Origin: JBGCEZ01 sp045106735
GTDB lineage: Bacteria; Planctomycetota; Phycisphaerae; Phycisphaerales; SM1A02
Direction: 5' to 3'
Assembly: GCA_045106735.1 (NCBI GenBank)
Contig: JBGCEZ010000047.1
Coordinates: 1-64,000 of the forward strand
DNA: 64,000 nt
Position 1 is the first letter of the stretch, and the number at the start of each line of letters is the position of its first letter. The notes beneath the pieces were generated by a model, which saw nothing but the letters and a program-made list of their open reading frames with translations, had not been told where the DNA came from and made no database searches. Below, piece after piece: positions 8,575 to 18,045 of this stretch. The position numbers and the translations under genes were made by a program.

Positions 8575-10100
8575 CGCAGCGGATCCCGGCTTCGGCGCCC
8601 GAAGGACTGCCCGCCGATGGCGGGACGGTTGATCCTGCGCGCACCGGGACGGTCGAGGCGATGGACCGCAGCGACATGCGGCGTTCGGCCCGCAGTGCGA
8701 CCCTGGTCTGGGCGTCGATCTATCCCTTCCAGAAGTTCGTCCAGCTTGGCTCGAACGTCGTGTTGGCCGCGCTCTTGTCGCCGGCCTTGTTTGGGATCAT
8801 CACCCTCGCCAACGTCGTCGCCCAGGGCATGAAGATGTTCTCGGAGATCGGGATCAGCGCGTCGGTCGTGCAGAACAAGCGAAGCGATCCAGAGTTCCTG
8901 GACTCCGCCTGGACCTTGCAGGTGGTCCGCGGCACGGTGCTCTGGATGCTCATTGCCGCCGCGGCCATTCCGGCCGCGATCTTCTACCGCACGCCCATTC
9001 TCGTGCTCGTCTTGCCGGCGATCGGCCTGACAACGCTGGCCAATGGGTTCATCTCGACGCGGCACGCGGTCCTCAACCGGCAGTTGCGACAGGGCCGTTT
9101 GGCGCTGTTGGAACTGGCGACCAGCGTCGGCAGCCGCCTGATCATGATCGTGTGGGCCGTGGTGTCGCCGAGCGTGTGGGCGATCGTTGCCGGCATGGTG
9201 ATCGGGGCGGTGGCCAACGCGTTCGCCACGCACCATGTGCTGCCTGGCCACCGCAATCGCTTCTGCTGGGAGCCGGAAGCGGTCCGGTCGATCTTTCGCT
9301 TCGGCGTCTGGGTCGCCCTCGGAACGATGATCGCGTTCTTTGGCCAGCAGCTCGATCGCCTGATGATCGGCCGGCTCGAAGACCTGGGCGTCCTCGGCGT
9401 CTACGGCATCGCCATGACCTTCGCCCGGCTGCCGCGCGAAGCGTTCGCCATCATCAGCTCCAAGATCGTCTTCCCGTCGGTCAGTGAACTGGCCCGGACC
9501 GACCGCGACGCCCTCGAACGCACGCTCAAGCGGGCCCGGGCCACGGTCCTGCCCATCGGCATCGCCGGCACCGTTGGCGTGGCCGCGGTGAGCCCCTGGA
9601 TTTTCCGCCTGCTCTACGACCCTGAGTACGGGGCCGCCGGCTGGATCGCGCCGCTCGGGGCCATGCTCCTCTGGATCGAGCTGGCCAATGGCATGGCGAA
9701 TCGGACGCTGCTGGCCCTCGGCGAAACCCGGCTGCTGGCCATGAGCGGCTTGCTGAAAGTCGGCGTCGGCGGGGTTGCGGCGGTCATTGGATTCCGCCAC
9801 TTTGGCGTCGCCGGCCTGATGGTGGGCATGAGCATCGGCGGTTTGGCCGAGCACACGTGCGACCTGATCATGCTGCACCGGCGCCGCGTCCGACTGATCG
9901 CCGACGAACTGCTCTACGGCATGGCCGTGGCCGCCGCCATGGCGCCCATCGGCTACGTCCTGTTGACGACCCCTGACAACGCCGGCATGCTGATCGGTGC
10001 TGGGGCCATCAGTGTGCTCGCGACCGGCGCGTGGGCCGCATCCAAGGCACTGCCGATTCTGCTCGAACGCCGAGCGTCGAAGGGGGGCACCCCGGCATGA
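8571..10100 (+). CDS. polysaccharide flippase, MATE-like / Wzx superfamily
   Basis: 509 aa from GTG 8571 (GTGA overlap). Hydrophobic segments run through nearly the whole chain in the 12-14 helix pattern of polysaccharide transporters (for example LIMIVWAVVSPSVWAIVAG and VWVALGTMIAFFGQQLDRLM). The stretch FFGQQLDRLMIGRLEDLGVLGVYG matches the conserved mid-protein block of RfbX/Wzx flippases, where D-R-L-M-I-G marks the seventh helix region. It probably moves the undecaprenyl-linked repeat unit to the outer face of the membrane. Lying just before a Wzy-like gene and sharing the operon with a Wzz/BY-kinase, it completes a Wzx/Wzy-type export pathway. Confidence 0.88.
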   Translation: MTQRIPASAPEGLPADGGTVDPARTGTVEAMDRSDMRRSARSATLVWASIYPFQKFVQLGSNVVLAALLSPALFGIITLANVVAQGMKMFSEIGISASVVQNKRSDPEFLDSAWTLQVVRGTVLWMLIAAAAIPAAIFYRTPILVLVLPAIGLTTLANGFISTRHAVLNRQLRQGRLALLELATSVGSRLIMIVWAVVSPSVWAIVAGMVIGAVANAFATHHVLPGHRNRFCWEPEAVRSIFRFGVWVALGTMIAFFGQQLDRLMIGRLEDLGVLGVYGIAMTFARLPREAFAIISSKIVFPSVSELARTDRDALERTLKRARATVLPIGIAGTVGVAAVSPWIFRLLYDPEYGAAGWIAPLGAMLLWIELANGMANRTLLALGETRLLAMSGLLKVGVGGVAAVIGFRHFGVAGLMVGMSIGGLAEHTCDLIMLHRRRVRLIADELLYGMAVAAAMAPIGYVLLTTPDNAGMLIGAGAISVLATGAWAASKALPILLERRASKGGTPA

Positions 10101-11797
10101 TGGGCAACGTGTTCTCCGACTTCGCGCTCTTCGGGTGGCCCTTCGTCGCCTTGATCGCCTTTGTCATGCTCCCGGTCCGCCGCGCGGTGTTCTTTGCCGT
10201 GATCACTGGCTGGCTCATGTTGCCGAACGACGGGCACCTGCTGCCGGGCCTCCCGGACTACACCAAGAGCACGGCGGTCAGCCTCTCGGCCCTGGTCGGA
10301 ATCGTGATGTTCGACAGCCGCACGCTGTTGGCCTTCCGTCCGCGATGGGTGGACGGACCAGCGGTCATGCTGTGCATCGCGCCGTTCTTCTCGTCGGTCA
10401 CCAATGGCCTCGGAGCCTACGACGGCGTGTCCGCCGCCATCGGCAACACGTTCATTTGGGGCATTCCGTACCTCGCCGGCCGGCTGTACGTGCGGAATCT
10501 GGACGACGCCCGCGAACTGGCCATCGCCCTGATGATCGGCGGGCTGATGTACGCGCCGCTGTGCTTGTACGAAATCCGCATGGCCCCGGTCTTGCACTCA
10601 TACGTGTACGGATTCCACCAGCATGACTTCGTGCAGACGATGCGTCTGGGCGGCTGGCGGCCGGTGGTCTTCCTGACCCATGGCTTGGCCGTCGGAGCGT
10701 GGATGGCGGTGACCGCGATGGTCGCCGTCGGCCTGTGGATCCTGGGCGGGGTGCGTTCGTGGCGGCAGATTCCCATGAGCGCGATCGCTGGCGGGCTCAC
10801 CGTGACCAGCGTGCTGGTCAAGAGCCTGGGGGCGATGGGGCTCATGTTCATGAGCTTCGCGGTGATCGCCGGCATGCGGTTCACCGGTCGTTGGACGCTC
10901 ATCGCCGTGCTGGCGATGGCCGGGCCGGGATACCTCGGCCTGCGGGTCGTGTCGGGCTGGGAGATGACCGAGGTCATCGGCTTCATCGATTCGACGGTGG
11001 GCGAGGCCCGGGCCGACTCGCTCGAGACCCGCGTGCTCAACGAGATCGTGCTGACCGAACGGGCCCTGGAGCGGCCGATCTTTGGCTGGGGCGGCTGGGG
11101 CCGCATGCGGGATACCGCCCGCGACGATGGCGGGCGCATCATCACGGACTCCATGTGGATCATTGCCTTGGGCGAGACCGGGCTCTTTGGTCTCACCGGT
11201 CTCATCGCGCTCCACATGGTGCCGACGCTTGCGCTGACCCGGCGCCGGAAACTGCTGTTGAGCCGCGGCCGAGCCGGCTTCGGGGTCGCCGTGGTGCTGG
11301 GCCTCGGCGTGATCATGGTCATGTTCGATTCGCTGCTCAATGCCATGCCGAACCCCGCCTTCATCCTGATGATGGCGGCATTGGCCTCGCTTGCCGTGGC
11401 GCCACTGCCGGTGCCGGCCGGACAGCCCGCCGGACAGCCGAACGGATCTGGCGGGACGGCGAACGCGGCCGGACGTGGCTTTGGACCGGGGCTCGGCGTC
11501 GCCGCTGCCGCCGGAATGGCCCACGATGGACCGGCGGAGCTTGGCGGTGCTCCGGCTGCGGGCTCGCGGCAGCTTCCACCGGCTCGGGTCCATCCGGCCG
11601 TGCGGCGCATGGAAGCGGTGCGGGCCCGTGCGGCCCAGCGCAATGCGTTGCCGGACACCGGGCCGGCGCGCGGGCGCGCCGCGGAGTTGCCGCCCGGATC
11701 CGCGCCGAATCCGACGATCCGCCGGCGGCCAGCCGACGACGAATCGCGACCGCCGGCGGACGAACCACGCCCTGGCCCCGCGGACGACGCATCATGA
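10097..11797 (+). CDS. O-antigen polymerase/ligase-like membrane protein (Wzy-like)
   Basis: 566 aa; starts at ATG 10097 (tandem ATGATG) overlapping the flippase stop. About ten hydrophobic helices cover residues 1-445. A large loop between helices holds RALERPIFGWGGWGR followed by SMWIIALGETGLFGL, the G-x-G block of the Wzy_C / O-antigen ligase family that forms the periplasmic active region. The last about 120 residues are a Pro/Gly/Ala/Arg-rich tail with no predicted membrane segment, unusual for this family and probably disordered. The likely task is polymerisation of flipped repeat units. Sequence alone cannot separate polymerase from ligase; the operon favours polymerase. Confidence 0.78.
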   Translation: MMGNVFSDFALFGWPFVALIAFVMLPVRRAVFFAVITGWLMLPNDGHLLPGLPDYTKSTAVSLSALVGIVMFDSRTLLAFRPRWVDGPAVMLCIAPFFSSVTNGLGAYDGVSAAIGNTFIWGIPYLAGRLYVRNLDDARELAIALMIGGLMYAPLCLYEIRMAPVLHSYVYGFHQHDFVQTMRLGGWRPVVFLTHGLAVGAWMAVTAMVAVGLWILGGVRSWRQIPMSAIAGGLTVTSVLVKSLGAMGLMFMSFAVIAGMRFTGRWTLIAVLAMAGPGYLGLRVVSGWEMTEVIGFIDSTVGEARADSLETRVLNEIVLTERALERPIFGWGGWGRMRDTARDDGGRIITDSMWIIALGETGLFGLTGLIALHMVPTLALTRRRKLLLSRGRAGFGVAVVLGLGVIMVMFDSLLNAMPNPAFILMMAALASLAVAPLPVPAGQPAGQPNGSGGTANAAGRGFGPGLGVAAAAGMAHDGPAELGGAPAAGSRQLPPARVHPAVRRMEAVRARAAQRNALPDTGPARGRAAELPPGSAPNPTIRRRPADDESRPPADEPRPGPADDAS

Positions 11798-12783
11798 CGT
11801 CCGGCGACGTGGGCATCGTGATCATCGGCCGGAACGAAGGCGAGCAACTCACGGCGGCGTTCGCGTCCGTGGCCGCGGTCGCCGGCGGCGTGCCGGTCGT
11901 GTACGCCGACAGCGACTCGACCGACGACAGCGTGGCCCGCGCCGAGCAGGCTGGCGTCGAGATCGTGCGCGTCGATCCCGCCGGCGGACTGTCGGCCGCC
12001 CGCGGGCGAAACCTCGGCCTTGCTCGGTTGCTGGACATCGCCCCGGCGGTGCGCTTCGTCCAGTTCATCGACGGCGATTGCACGTTGGAAGCCGACTGGA
12101 TCGACGCTGGTCGCGCGGCCATGTGCGAGCGCGATGACGTGGCGATCGTGTGCGGCCGGCTGACCGAACGCCAGCCCGAGGCATCGCCGTGGAACCGGCT
12201 TTGCCAGGTCGAATGGGACGCCCCGGCCGGCGAAGTCCGCGGGTGCGGCGGCATCTTCATGGCCCGGGTCAGCGCGCTCGAAGGCATCGGCGGATTCGCC
12301 GAAGATCTGGTCGCCGGCGAAGAACCGGAGATGTGCTTGCGCCTGCGCGACGCGGGCGGGCGGATCGTCCGGCTCGAAGCGCCGATGGCCACCCATGACG
12401 CGGCGATGACGCGCTTCGGCCAGTGGTGGACGCGGGCGGCTCGCAGCGGGCTGGCGTACGCCGAAGCGATTCGGCGGCACCCACGGCATCCGGAGCGTCC
12501 GGGTCGCCGCGAATCGATCAGCGCCTGGGTTTGGAGCGTGGGCGTGGCCGCGGTCATTGCGGTGGCAACCGCGTTGGTCTGGCCGTGGGGCCTGCTGCTC
12601 GCCGGCCTCTTCCCGCTCCAGGCAATGCGGATTGCCCGGCGCACCGCCGGTCGATGGGGCTGGGGTACGGGCATGCTGCACGGAACAATGTTGATGGTGG
12701 CCAAGTGGGCGCAGGTCTGGGGACAGATCCGTTGGGCGGTGGCCCGGCCGTGGCGACGCAGCGCGCGGAGGGCAGCGGCGTGA
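11794..12783 (+). CDS. glycosyltransferase family 2 with C-terminal membrane segments
   Basis: 329 aa from ATG 11794 (ATGA overlap). VGIVIIGRNEGEQL opens the GT-A fold, YADSDSTDDS is the first acidic motif, QFIDGDCTLEADW holds the metal-binding D-x-D, and GFAEDLVAGEEPEMCLRLR is the ED-type catalytic region. Near residues 250-290 two hydrophobic segments (SVGVAAVIAVATALVW, GLLLAGLFPLQAM) should anchor it to the membrane, as in many GT2 enzymes acting on lipid-linked sugars. Donor and acceptor are unknown. Confidence 0.88.
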   Translation: MTSGDVGIVIIGRNEGEQLTAAFASVAAVAGGVPVVYADSDSTDDSVARAEQAGVEIVRVDPAGGLSAARGRNLGLARLLDIAPAVRFVQFIDGDCTLEADWIDAGRAAMCERDDVAIVCGRLTERQPEASPWNRLCQVEWDAPAGEVRGCGGIFMARVSALEGIGGFAEDLVAGEEPEMCLRLRDAGGRIVRLEAPMATHDAAMTRFGQWWTRAARSGLAYAEAIRRHPRHPERPGRRESISAWVWSVGVAAVIAVATALVWPWGLLLAGLFPLQAMRIARRTAGRWGWGTGMLHGTMLMVAKWAQVWGQIRWAVARPWRRSARRAAA

Positions 12784-14225
12784 GCGAGCGAACGATGGAG
12801 CCAGCCAGGGATGCAGCGGCCGACGTCGCCGCGGCCGACGTCGCCGCGGCCGACAACGCCGTGGTCGACAACGCCGCGGTCGCCAACGCTCCGGTCAGCC
12901 AGCCAGCCGCCGGCGACCTGCCCCCGATGGCCTTGGTCGCTCCGTGGTATCCCGCGCTGAGCGAGACCTTCGTCCGGCGCGAAGCGGCCGAACTGCGACG
13001 GCGCGGGGCGGACATGTGCGTCGTGAGTCTGCGCGAGCCCGGCGAACAGGACATCACCCTGACCGGCGAGTCGCCGGACGCCATCGTGTACCGCGGGGCG
13101 GCGTCCACCTTCGCGGCGGCCGCGGCCGAGGGACTGCGTCATCCGTGGCGGAGCCTCGGCACGCTGTGCATGTCGCTGGCCGATGCATTGAATCCCGGCG
13201 AGCCGACATCGCCCGGCGCTCGGGCACGCTTCGTGGTGCAAGCGCTCGGGGCGATCGGACTCGCACCGCGCCTCCGCGCCCGCGGGGTGCAGCACCTGCA
13301 CGCCCACTTCGCCCACGCATCGGCCGGCGTGGCCATGTACACCGCCCGGCAACTCGGCGTTCCGTTCAGCTTCGTCGGCCACGCCAATGACATCTTCGAA
13401 CGGCGGCAATTGCTCGCCCGCAAGCTGCGCCGGGCCGCGTTCGTCAGCTGCATCAGCCACTGGCACCGCGAGCTCTACCAGTCGATCCACGCTCGGCCCG
13501 AGTCCGAGTACCCGGTCGTTCGCTGCGGCGTGGATGTGAGTCAGTGGTCGTCCACCGGGGCGGCCGGCGAGTCGCCCGCCGCTTCGCCCGCCGGTTCGCC
13601 CGACGACGCGGTGCCCGGCGAACCGTCGTCGGCCGCCATCGCGCCCGTTCGCCTGCTCGGCGTCGGCCGCATCGTGGCCAAGAAGGGCTTTGATCGACTG
13701 ATCGACGCACTGCCGCGCCTGCCGGAAGGCCTTTCCCCGTGGACGCTGACCATCATCGGCGACGGTCCGGCCTTCGATGATTTGGCCGCCCAGGTCGCGG
13801 CCAGCGGACTCGCCGGCCGCATCACGCTTGCCGGGGCGCAGCCAGAAGCGGTGGTGACCGAGGCCATGCAATCGGCCGATGTCTTCGTGCTGCCGTGCCG
13901 GGTCGACGGGCAGGGGGATCGCGACGGGATTCCCGTGGTGCTCATGGAGGCGATGGCCTGCGAGCTGCCGGTGATCGTCGGCGACCTGCCCGCGATTCGC
14001 GAGCTCGTCCATGCCCCCGACGTCGGCCGTCTGGTCCCGGCCAAGGACGATGACGCCTTGGTGGCCGCGCTGGCGGAGATCATCGGAAATGCCGATGCAA
14101 GGGCGGCCATCGGCCGGGCGGCCCGCGCGTGGATCGAAGCTGAGTTTGAAGTTCAGGTCAACGGCGATCGGGTGGGCCAAGCCATCGTCGCCGCCGGCCA
14201 CGCATCGCGAGGGAGCCGCCCGTGA
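12780..14225 (+). CDS. glycosyltransferase family 4, colanic-acid type
   Basis: 481 aa from GTG 12780 (GTGA overlap). After an Ala/Asp/Val-rich repeat leader (residues about 8-40), the domain starts at MALVAPWYPALSETFVRRE. HLHAHFAHASAGVAMYTAR and FSFVGHANDIF match the WcaL/AmsK-type GT4 acceptor domain. The donor domain shows LLGVGRIVAKKGFDRLI and DGIPVVLMEAMACELPVIVG, the E-x7-E region, where the first position is Asp here. A second short variable stretch rich in SPAASPAGSP separates the two halves. It presumably extends the lipid-linked repeat. The leader and the linker are low-complexity and differ in codon pattern from the core. Confidence 0.87.
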   Translation: MSERTMEPARDAAADVAAADVAAADNAVVDNAAVANAPVSQPAAGDLPPMALVAPWYPALSETFVRREAAELRRRGADMCVVSLREPGEQDITLTGESPDAIVYRGAASTFAAAAAEGLRHPWRSLGTLCMSLADALNPGEPTSPGARARFVVQALGAIGLAPRLRARGVQHLHAHFAHASAGVAMYTARQLGVPFSFVGHANDIFERRQLLARKLRRAAFVSCISHWHRELYQSIHARPESEYPVVRCGVDVSQWSSTGAAGESPAASPAGSPDDAVPGEPSSAAIAPVRLLGVGRIVAKKGFDRLIDALPRLPEGLSPWTLTIIGDGPAFDDLAAQVAASGLAGRITLAGAQPEAVVTEAMQSADVFVLPCRVDGQGDRDGIPVVLMEAMACELPVIVGDLPAIRELVHAPDVGRLVPAKDDDALVAALAEIIGNADARAAIGRAARAWIEAEFEVQVNGDRVGQAIVAAGHASRGSRP

Positions 14226-15337
14226 CGTCGATTGAATCCACCATGGACGCCGCTGGCGGCGCGAACGCACCGGCCTCGGCCAAGGCATCGGCCTCGGTCG
14301 GTTCGGACGCGGCGAGTGGTTCGGCCTCGGCCGCCGCCGCATCCGCCACCTCCGCCACCTCCGCCGCCGATCTGCCAGCCGCGGTCCGCGACGCGCGGAT
14401 TTGCCTGGTCTCGCCCGGTCGCAACGAAGCCGAGTACGCCCCGCGCACGATCGAGAGCATGATCGCCCAGCACAAGCGGCCGGACCTCTGGGTCATCGTG
14501 GACGATGGCTCGACCGATGCGTCGCCCGAACTCCTGGCCGCCGCCGCCGCCGAGCACCCCTGGATCAAGATCGTCCGCCGCGAAGACCGCGGGCACCGTG
14601 CGGTCGGCCCCGGCGTGATCGACGCGTTCTACGGCGGCTTGGACACCGTCGACCTGGAGTCCTTTGACTTCGTCGGCAAATTCGATCTCGATCTCGTCCT
14701 GCCGCCGACGTACTTCTCGGGCCTTGTCCAGCGCATGACCGACGATCCGCGGATCGGCACGCTCAGCGGCAAGGCGTGGTACCGGGACAAACAAACCGGC
14801 GAGCAGGTCAGCGAGTTCATCGGCGACGAGATGTCGATCGGGGCGGCGAAGTTCTATCGCCGGGCCTGCTTCACCGAGATCGGCGGCTTCGTCCGCGAAG
14901 TCATGTGGGACGGCATCGACTGCCACCGCGCCCGCATGGGCGGCTGGAAGGCGGCGAGCCTCCACGACGAAGAACTCTCCTTCGAACACCTGCGGCCGAT
15001 GGGTTCGAGTCAGCATTCGATGTGGACCGGACGCATGCGGCACGGCTTCGGTCAGTACTTCATGGGCACCGGCCTGTCGTACATGTCCGCCTCGGCCCTG
15101 TACCGCATGATCCGACCGCCGATTTTCGTCGGCGGCCTGGCGATGTGGTGGGGGTTCGTACGGGCGATGCTCGGCCGGGTCGACCGCTACAAGGACCCCG
15201 ATTTCCGCCGCTTCCTGCGTGGGTACCAGTGGGCCAGCCTTCGCGCCGGCAAGGCCGCCACGGTCACCCGCATCGAAGCCGAAGGGGCCGCGATCTGGAA
15301 CGCCCGGCACGGGGATGGATCGGGCTCCCCGGCCTGA
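14222..15337 (+). CDS. glycosyltransferase family 2
   Basis: 371 aa from GTG 14222 (GTGA overlap). The first 55 residues are an Ala/Ser-rich variable leader. The GT-A core begins at ICLVSPGRNEAEYAPRTIES, continues with WVIVDDGSTDASPELL and FVGKFDLDLVLPPTYF (DxD), then GIDCHRARMGGWKA as the acceptor-side segment. No strong membrane helix is present. The family adds sugars from nucleotide donors to lipid-linked acceptors. This gene ends the first tight block of the locus; a 388-bp repeat-bearing gap follows. Confidence 0.85.
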   Translation: MTSIESTMDAAGGANAPASAKASASVGSDAASGSASAAAASATSATSAADLPAAVRDARICLVSPGRNEAEYAPRTIESMIAQHKRPDLWVIVDDGSTDASPELLAAAAAEHPWIKIVRREDRGHRAVGPGVIDAFYGGLDTVDLESFDFVGKFDLDLVLPPTYFSGLVQRMTDDPRIGTLSGKAWYRDKQTGEQVSEFIGDEMSIGAAKFYRRACFTEIGGFVREVMWDGIDCHRARMGGWKAASLHDEELSFEHLRPMGSSQHSMWTGRMRHGFGQYFMGTGLSYMSASALYRMIRPPIFVGGLAMWWGFVRAMLGRVDRYKDPDFRRFLRGYQWASLRAGKAATVTRIEAEGAAIWNARHGDGSGSPA

Positions 15338-15725
15338 ACCGGTGCATCGCCGGTGGCGGGGGTGCCGACGGACGGCGGCTGCGTCGGCCAAGCACGTCGG
15401 CCAACCGCATCGGCCAAGCACATCGGCCAAGCACGTCGGCCAACCGCATCGGCCAACGGCATCGGCAGACCCTGGCTGCCCATTCTCGGACGCAGATCAG
15501 CCCGTGGCCATCGCCCGCCCGCTCGGCCCCGAGCGCGCAGCTCGCCCCGCTTGACGCTGCGGGAACCGCGCCGCCGGCGCGACCGGCAGGCACCTCCTGG
15601 ATGCCACCAAAGGAGTGGATTGACCGCTGGTCGCGGCACCACCTGCGCCGGAGACTATGCTCCGGGGAACGTCGGTCCGGCTTGGCGGCCGGAGGGCGAC
15701 ACGCCCCGGGGGGAGAGCGCGGCGC
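15338..15725. other. intergenic gap within the EPS locus
   Basis: 388 bp holding the 13-bp repeat array and, further right, no gene-like frame. It breaks the otherwise overlapping gene series, so a new promoter for the wecG/galE pair may sit here. No clear promoter boxes were recognised. Confidence 0.5.
15383..15460. repeat. 13-bp tandem repeat, 6 copies
   Basis: Units: gtcggccaagcac, gtcggccaaccgc, atcggccaagcac (twice), gtcggccaaccgc, atcggccaacggc; a partial seventh unit begins at 15461. The period of 13 shifts the frame each copy, so this is not a coding repeat. It lies between a GT2 gene and the wecG/tagA-like gene. Confidence 0.9.
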
Positions 15726-16622
15726 ATGATGGTGGACGACACGAGCAGAACTGATTCTGGACCCGACTCCGTCCCCGCGGCCAGCCGCACCGGTCGCCTG
15801 CCGCGGCCGAGTCGCCCGGTGGTGGTGGAAGCGCCGCCGGCCCGCAGCTTGCCGATGATTCGCATCGACGGGGTGCCGATCCACGCGGTCGACGAGGATC
15901 AGGCGAACGCCGCGATCATCGACGCGTTGGCCGACGGACGCGGCGGCTTCGTCGTGACCCACAATCTGGACCACCTCCGCCGTTTGCGACTCGATCCCGA
16001 GTTCGCCGCGCTCTGCGATGCGGCTGAACTGCGCGTGGCCGACGGCATGCCTCTGGTGTGGGCCGCCGCCCTGCGTGGCACGCCGCTGCCGGCCCGCGTC
16101 GCCGGCTCGAGCATGATCCTCACGCTGAGTGAACGCGCCGCCGCCGCCGACCGCAGCGTGTTCCTGCTCGGCGGGGACCCCGGTTCCGCCGACGCCGCGG
16201 CCGAGGAACTGCAGCGCCGCTTCCCCGGACTCCGCGTCGCCGGCACGCTCTGCCCGCCGATGGGCTTTGAGCGCGACGAGGCGTTCATGGCCGACATGCG
16301 GCGACAGCTCGCCGAGTCCGGGGCGGACATCGTCTACGTCGCCCTCGGTTCGCCCAAGCAGGAGCAGTTGGCCGCCGCGGTGCGCGATTGCCTTCCGAAT
16401 GCGTGGTGGATCGGCGTCGGCATCAGCTTCAGCTTCGTCGCCGGGACCATCCGCCGGGCCCCGAACTGGATGCAGCGATCGGGCCTCGAGTGGGTGCACC
16501 GCATGGCCCAGGAACCACGCCGGCTGGCCGGCCGCTATCTTCGCGATGGCGTGCCGTACGCCGCCCGGCTGCTCGGGCGAAGCGTGATGGAACGCGGGCG
16601 TCATGGCGACGCGCCGACCTGA
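15726..16622 (+). CDS. WecG/TagA/CpsF family glycosyltransferase (GT26)
   Basis: 298 aa from ATG 15726, with a ggggag Shine-Dalgarno 9-10 bases upstream; ATG 15729 is equally possible. Family landmarks appear in order: GGFVVTHNLDHLRRL, ELRVADGMPLVWAA, VFLLGGDPGSADAAAEEL, YVALGSPKQEQL, and a C-terminal GVGISFSFVAGTIRRAPNWM plus GLEWVHRMAQEPRRL. GT26 enzymes move N-acetylmannosamine(-uronate) or glucose to a lipid-linked first sugar, the second step of repeat-unit assembly. The first 35 residues are a Pro/Ser-rich leader outside the domain. Confidence 0.92.
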   Translation: MMVDDTSRTDSGPDSVPAASRTGRLPRPSRPVVVEAPPARSLPMIRIDGVPIHAVDEDQANAAIIDALADGRGGFVVTHNLDHLRRLRLDPEFAALCDAAELRVADGMPLVWAAALRGTPLPARVAGSSMILTLSERAAAADRSVFLLGGDPGSADAAAEELQRRFPGLRVAGTLCPPMGFERDEAFMADMRRQLAESGADIVYVALGSPKQEQLAAAVRDCLPNAWWIGVGISFSFVAGTIRRAPNWMQRSGLEWVHRMAQEPRRLAGRYLRDGVPYAARLLGRSVMERGRHGDAPT

Positions 16623-16645
16623 GCCGGTTCAGAGGGAGCGATCCA

Positions 16646-17638
16646 GTGCGAGTGTTGATGACCGGCGGCGCCGGGTACGTGGGCAGTGCGTGTCTCCGAT
16701 GGATGGCCGAACGCGGCCACGACGTGTTCGCGTACGACGATCTCTCGGCCGGCAACCGGGCCGCGGTGCCCGCTGACCGCCTGATCCAGGGCGACATCCG
16801 TGACCGCGCGGCCTTGGTCGCCGCGCTCAAGGCCACCGGGGCCGAGTGCGTGATGCACTACGCCGCGCTGGCCTCGGTGCCTGAATCGATCCGCGAGCCC
16901 GACCGCTACTGGGACATCAATGTGCACGGGACGCAATGCGTCCTGGACGCCATGCATCGCTGCGATGTGCGCCGGTTCGTCTTTTCCAGCACCGCGGCCA
17001 CGTACGCCTTCGATGCGGAGATGCCGCTGACCGATGCGTCGGCCCAGATTCCCGAGACGCCGTACGGCACGACCAAGTTGGCGGCCGAACGGATGATTCG
17101 CGACTACGCCACCGGGCTTGGACTCGGGGCGGTCATCCTGCGGTACTTCAATGCCTCGGGAGCCGACGCTTCCGGTGAGCACGGCGAGTCGCGGAGCCAT
17201 GAGACGCACCTCATCCCGCTCATCCTGTCGGTGGCCGCGGGGGCCCGGGAGAGCGTCACGATCTTTGGCACCGATTGGCCAACCCCGGATGGGACGTGCG
17301 TGCGGGATTACGTCCACGTGGCCGACCTCGCTTCGGCCCACGAAGCCGCGGCCAAGGCGATCGAGCCCGGGGCGGTGGAAGCCTTCAACGTCGGCACCGG
17401 CCGGGGCACCAGCGTGATGGAAGTCCTCCGGGCCTGCGAACGGGTCAGTGGCCACTCGATCAACCACGTCCTGGCCGACCGCCGCGATGGTGACCCGCCG
17501 ACCCTCGTGGCGAGTCCCCAGCGGCTGATCGACCGGCTCGGCTGGACACCCGCCCATCCGACGATCGACTCGATTGTGGAAACGGCCTGGGCCTGGCACC
17601 GGGCCTTCCCGGCGGGATACCCGGCCGACGGGGCCTGA
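16646..17638 (+). CDS. galE: UDP-glucose 4-epimerase
   Basis: 330 aa from GTG 16646, preceded by an agaggga ribosome site about 8 bases away. It has the NAD-binding TGGAGYVGS (residues 6-14), YDDLSAGNRAA, HYAALASVPESIREP, the catalytic serine region FSSTAATY, and PYGTTKLAAE with the Y-x3-K of short-chain dehydrogenases. RYFNASGAD and the C-terminal DRRDGDPPTLVA are typical of GalE. It interconverts UDP-glucose and UDP-galactose in the cytoplasm and would supply galactose donors to the EPS glycosyltransferases. A 4-epimerase of UDP-GlcNAc or UDP-xylose is possible by sequence. Confidence 0.9.
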   Translation: MRVLMTGGAGYVGSACLRWMAERGHDVFAYDDLSAGNRAAVPADRLIQGDIRDRAALVAALKATGAECVMHYAALASVPESIREPDRYWDINVHGTQCVLDAMHRCDVRRFVFSSTAATYAFDAEMPLTDASAQIPETPYGTTKLAAERMIRDYATGLGLGAVILRYFNASGADASGEHGESRSHETHLIPLILSVAAGARESVTIFGTDWPTPDGTCVRDYVHVADLASAHEAAAKAIEPGAVEAFNVGTGRGTSVMEVLRACERVSGHSINHVLADRRDGDPPTLVASPQRLIDRLGWTPAHPTIDSIVETAWAWHRAFPAGYPADGA

Positions 17639-18045
17639 GTCGGGCGGCGTGGCCGGCGTCATTGCCTCCCGTTCCGGGGGCGGTGATGGGTGTTTCTGCG
17701 TACTCGATCCGAACGACCCGGCCATGCGCCGGTGGCGATCCTCGGCCGGTCCGCCCAATGATCCCGATTGGCCGGGGCAGACTGAACCCGAACCATCCTC
17801 GCGAAACGTTCCGATCCATGGGATGATTGGGGCCGTACCGTTGTTCGGTGCGCAAATCGTGCGCGGGATGCCGAGAATTCGGGCGGATCTCCCCGTCTGA
17901 TTCCGAGGTTTTCGAAGACCGTTCGCCTTGAATCGTCGACTGGCCGATGCAGGAACCGTGGGGGTCGGCCTTTCAAAGCACCATGTGCTTTCTTGATGCC
18001 GTTTCCCGTTCTCCTCGTCACGCACCGCACGCCCGCGATTCCTGC
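17639..18045. other. intergenic gap, likely second EPS promoter region
   Basis: 407 bp with no supported gene on either strand. It contains gtgcgcaaatcgtgcgcg, a short direct repeat near 17850. The frame of the next gene is open back to 17947 but that part is not family-like. The gap separates galE from the exosortase sub-operon, so a promoter is likely. Confidence 0.45.

Noticed and set aside
11361..14342. 993-codon - strand open frame across two glycosyltransferase genes
   Set aside because: Arg/Pro/Ala-rich shadow of three overlapping, family-matching genes on the + strand.
15383..15460. CRISPR-like array
   Set aside because: The units are 13 bp and directly abutting, with no spacers and no cas genes nearby; it is a plain tandem repeat.
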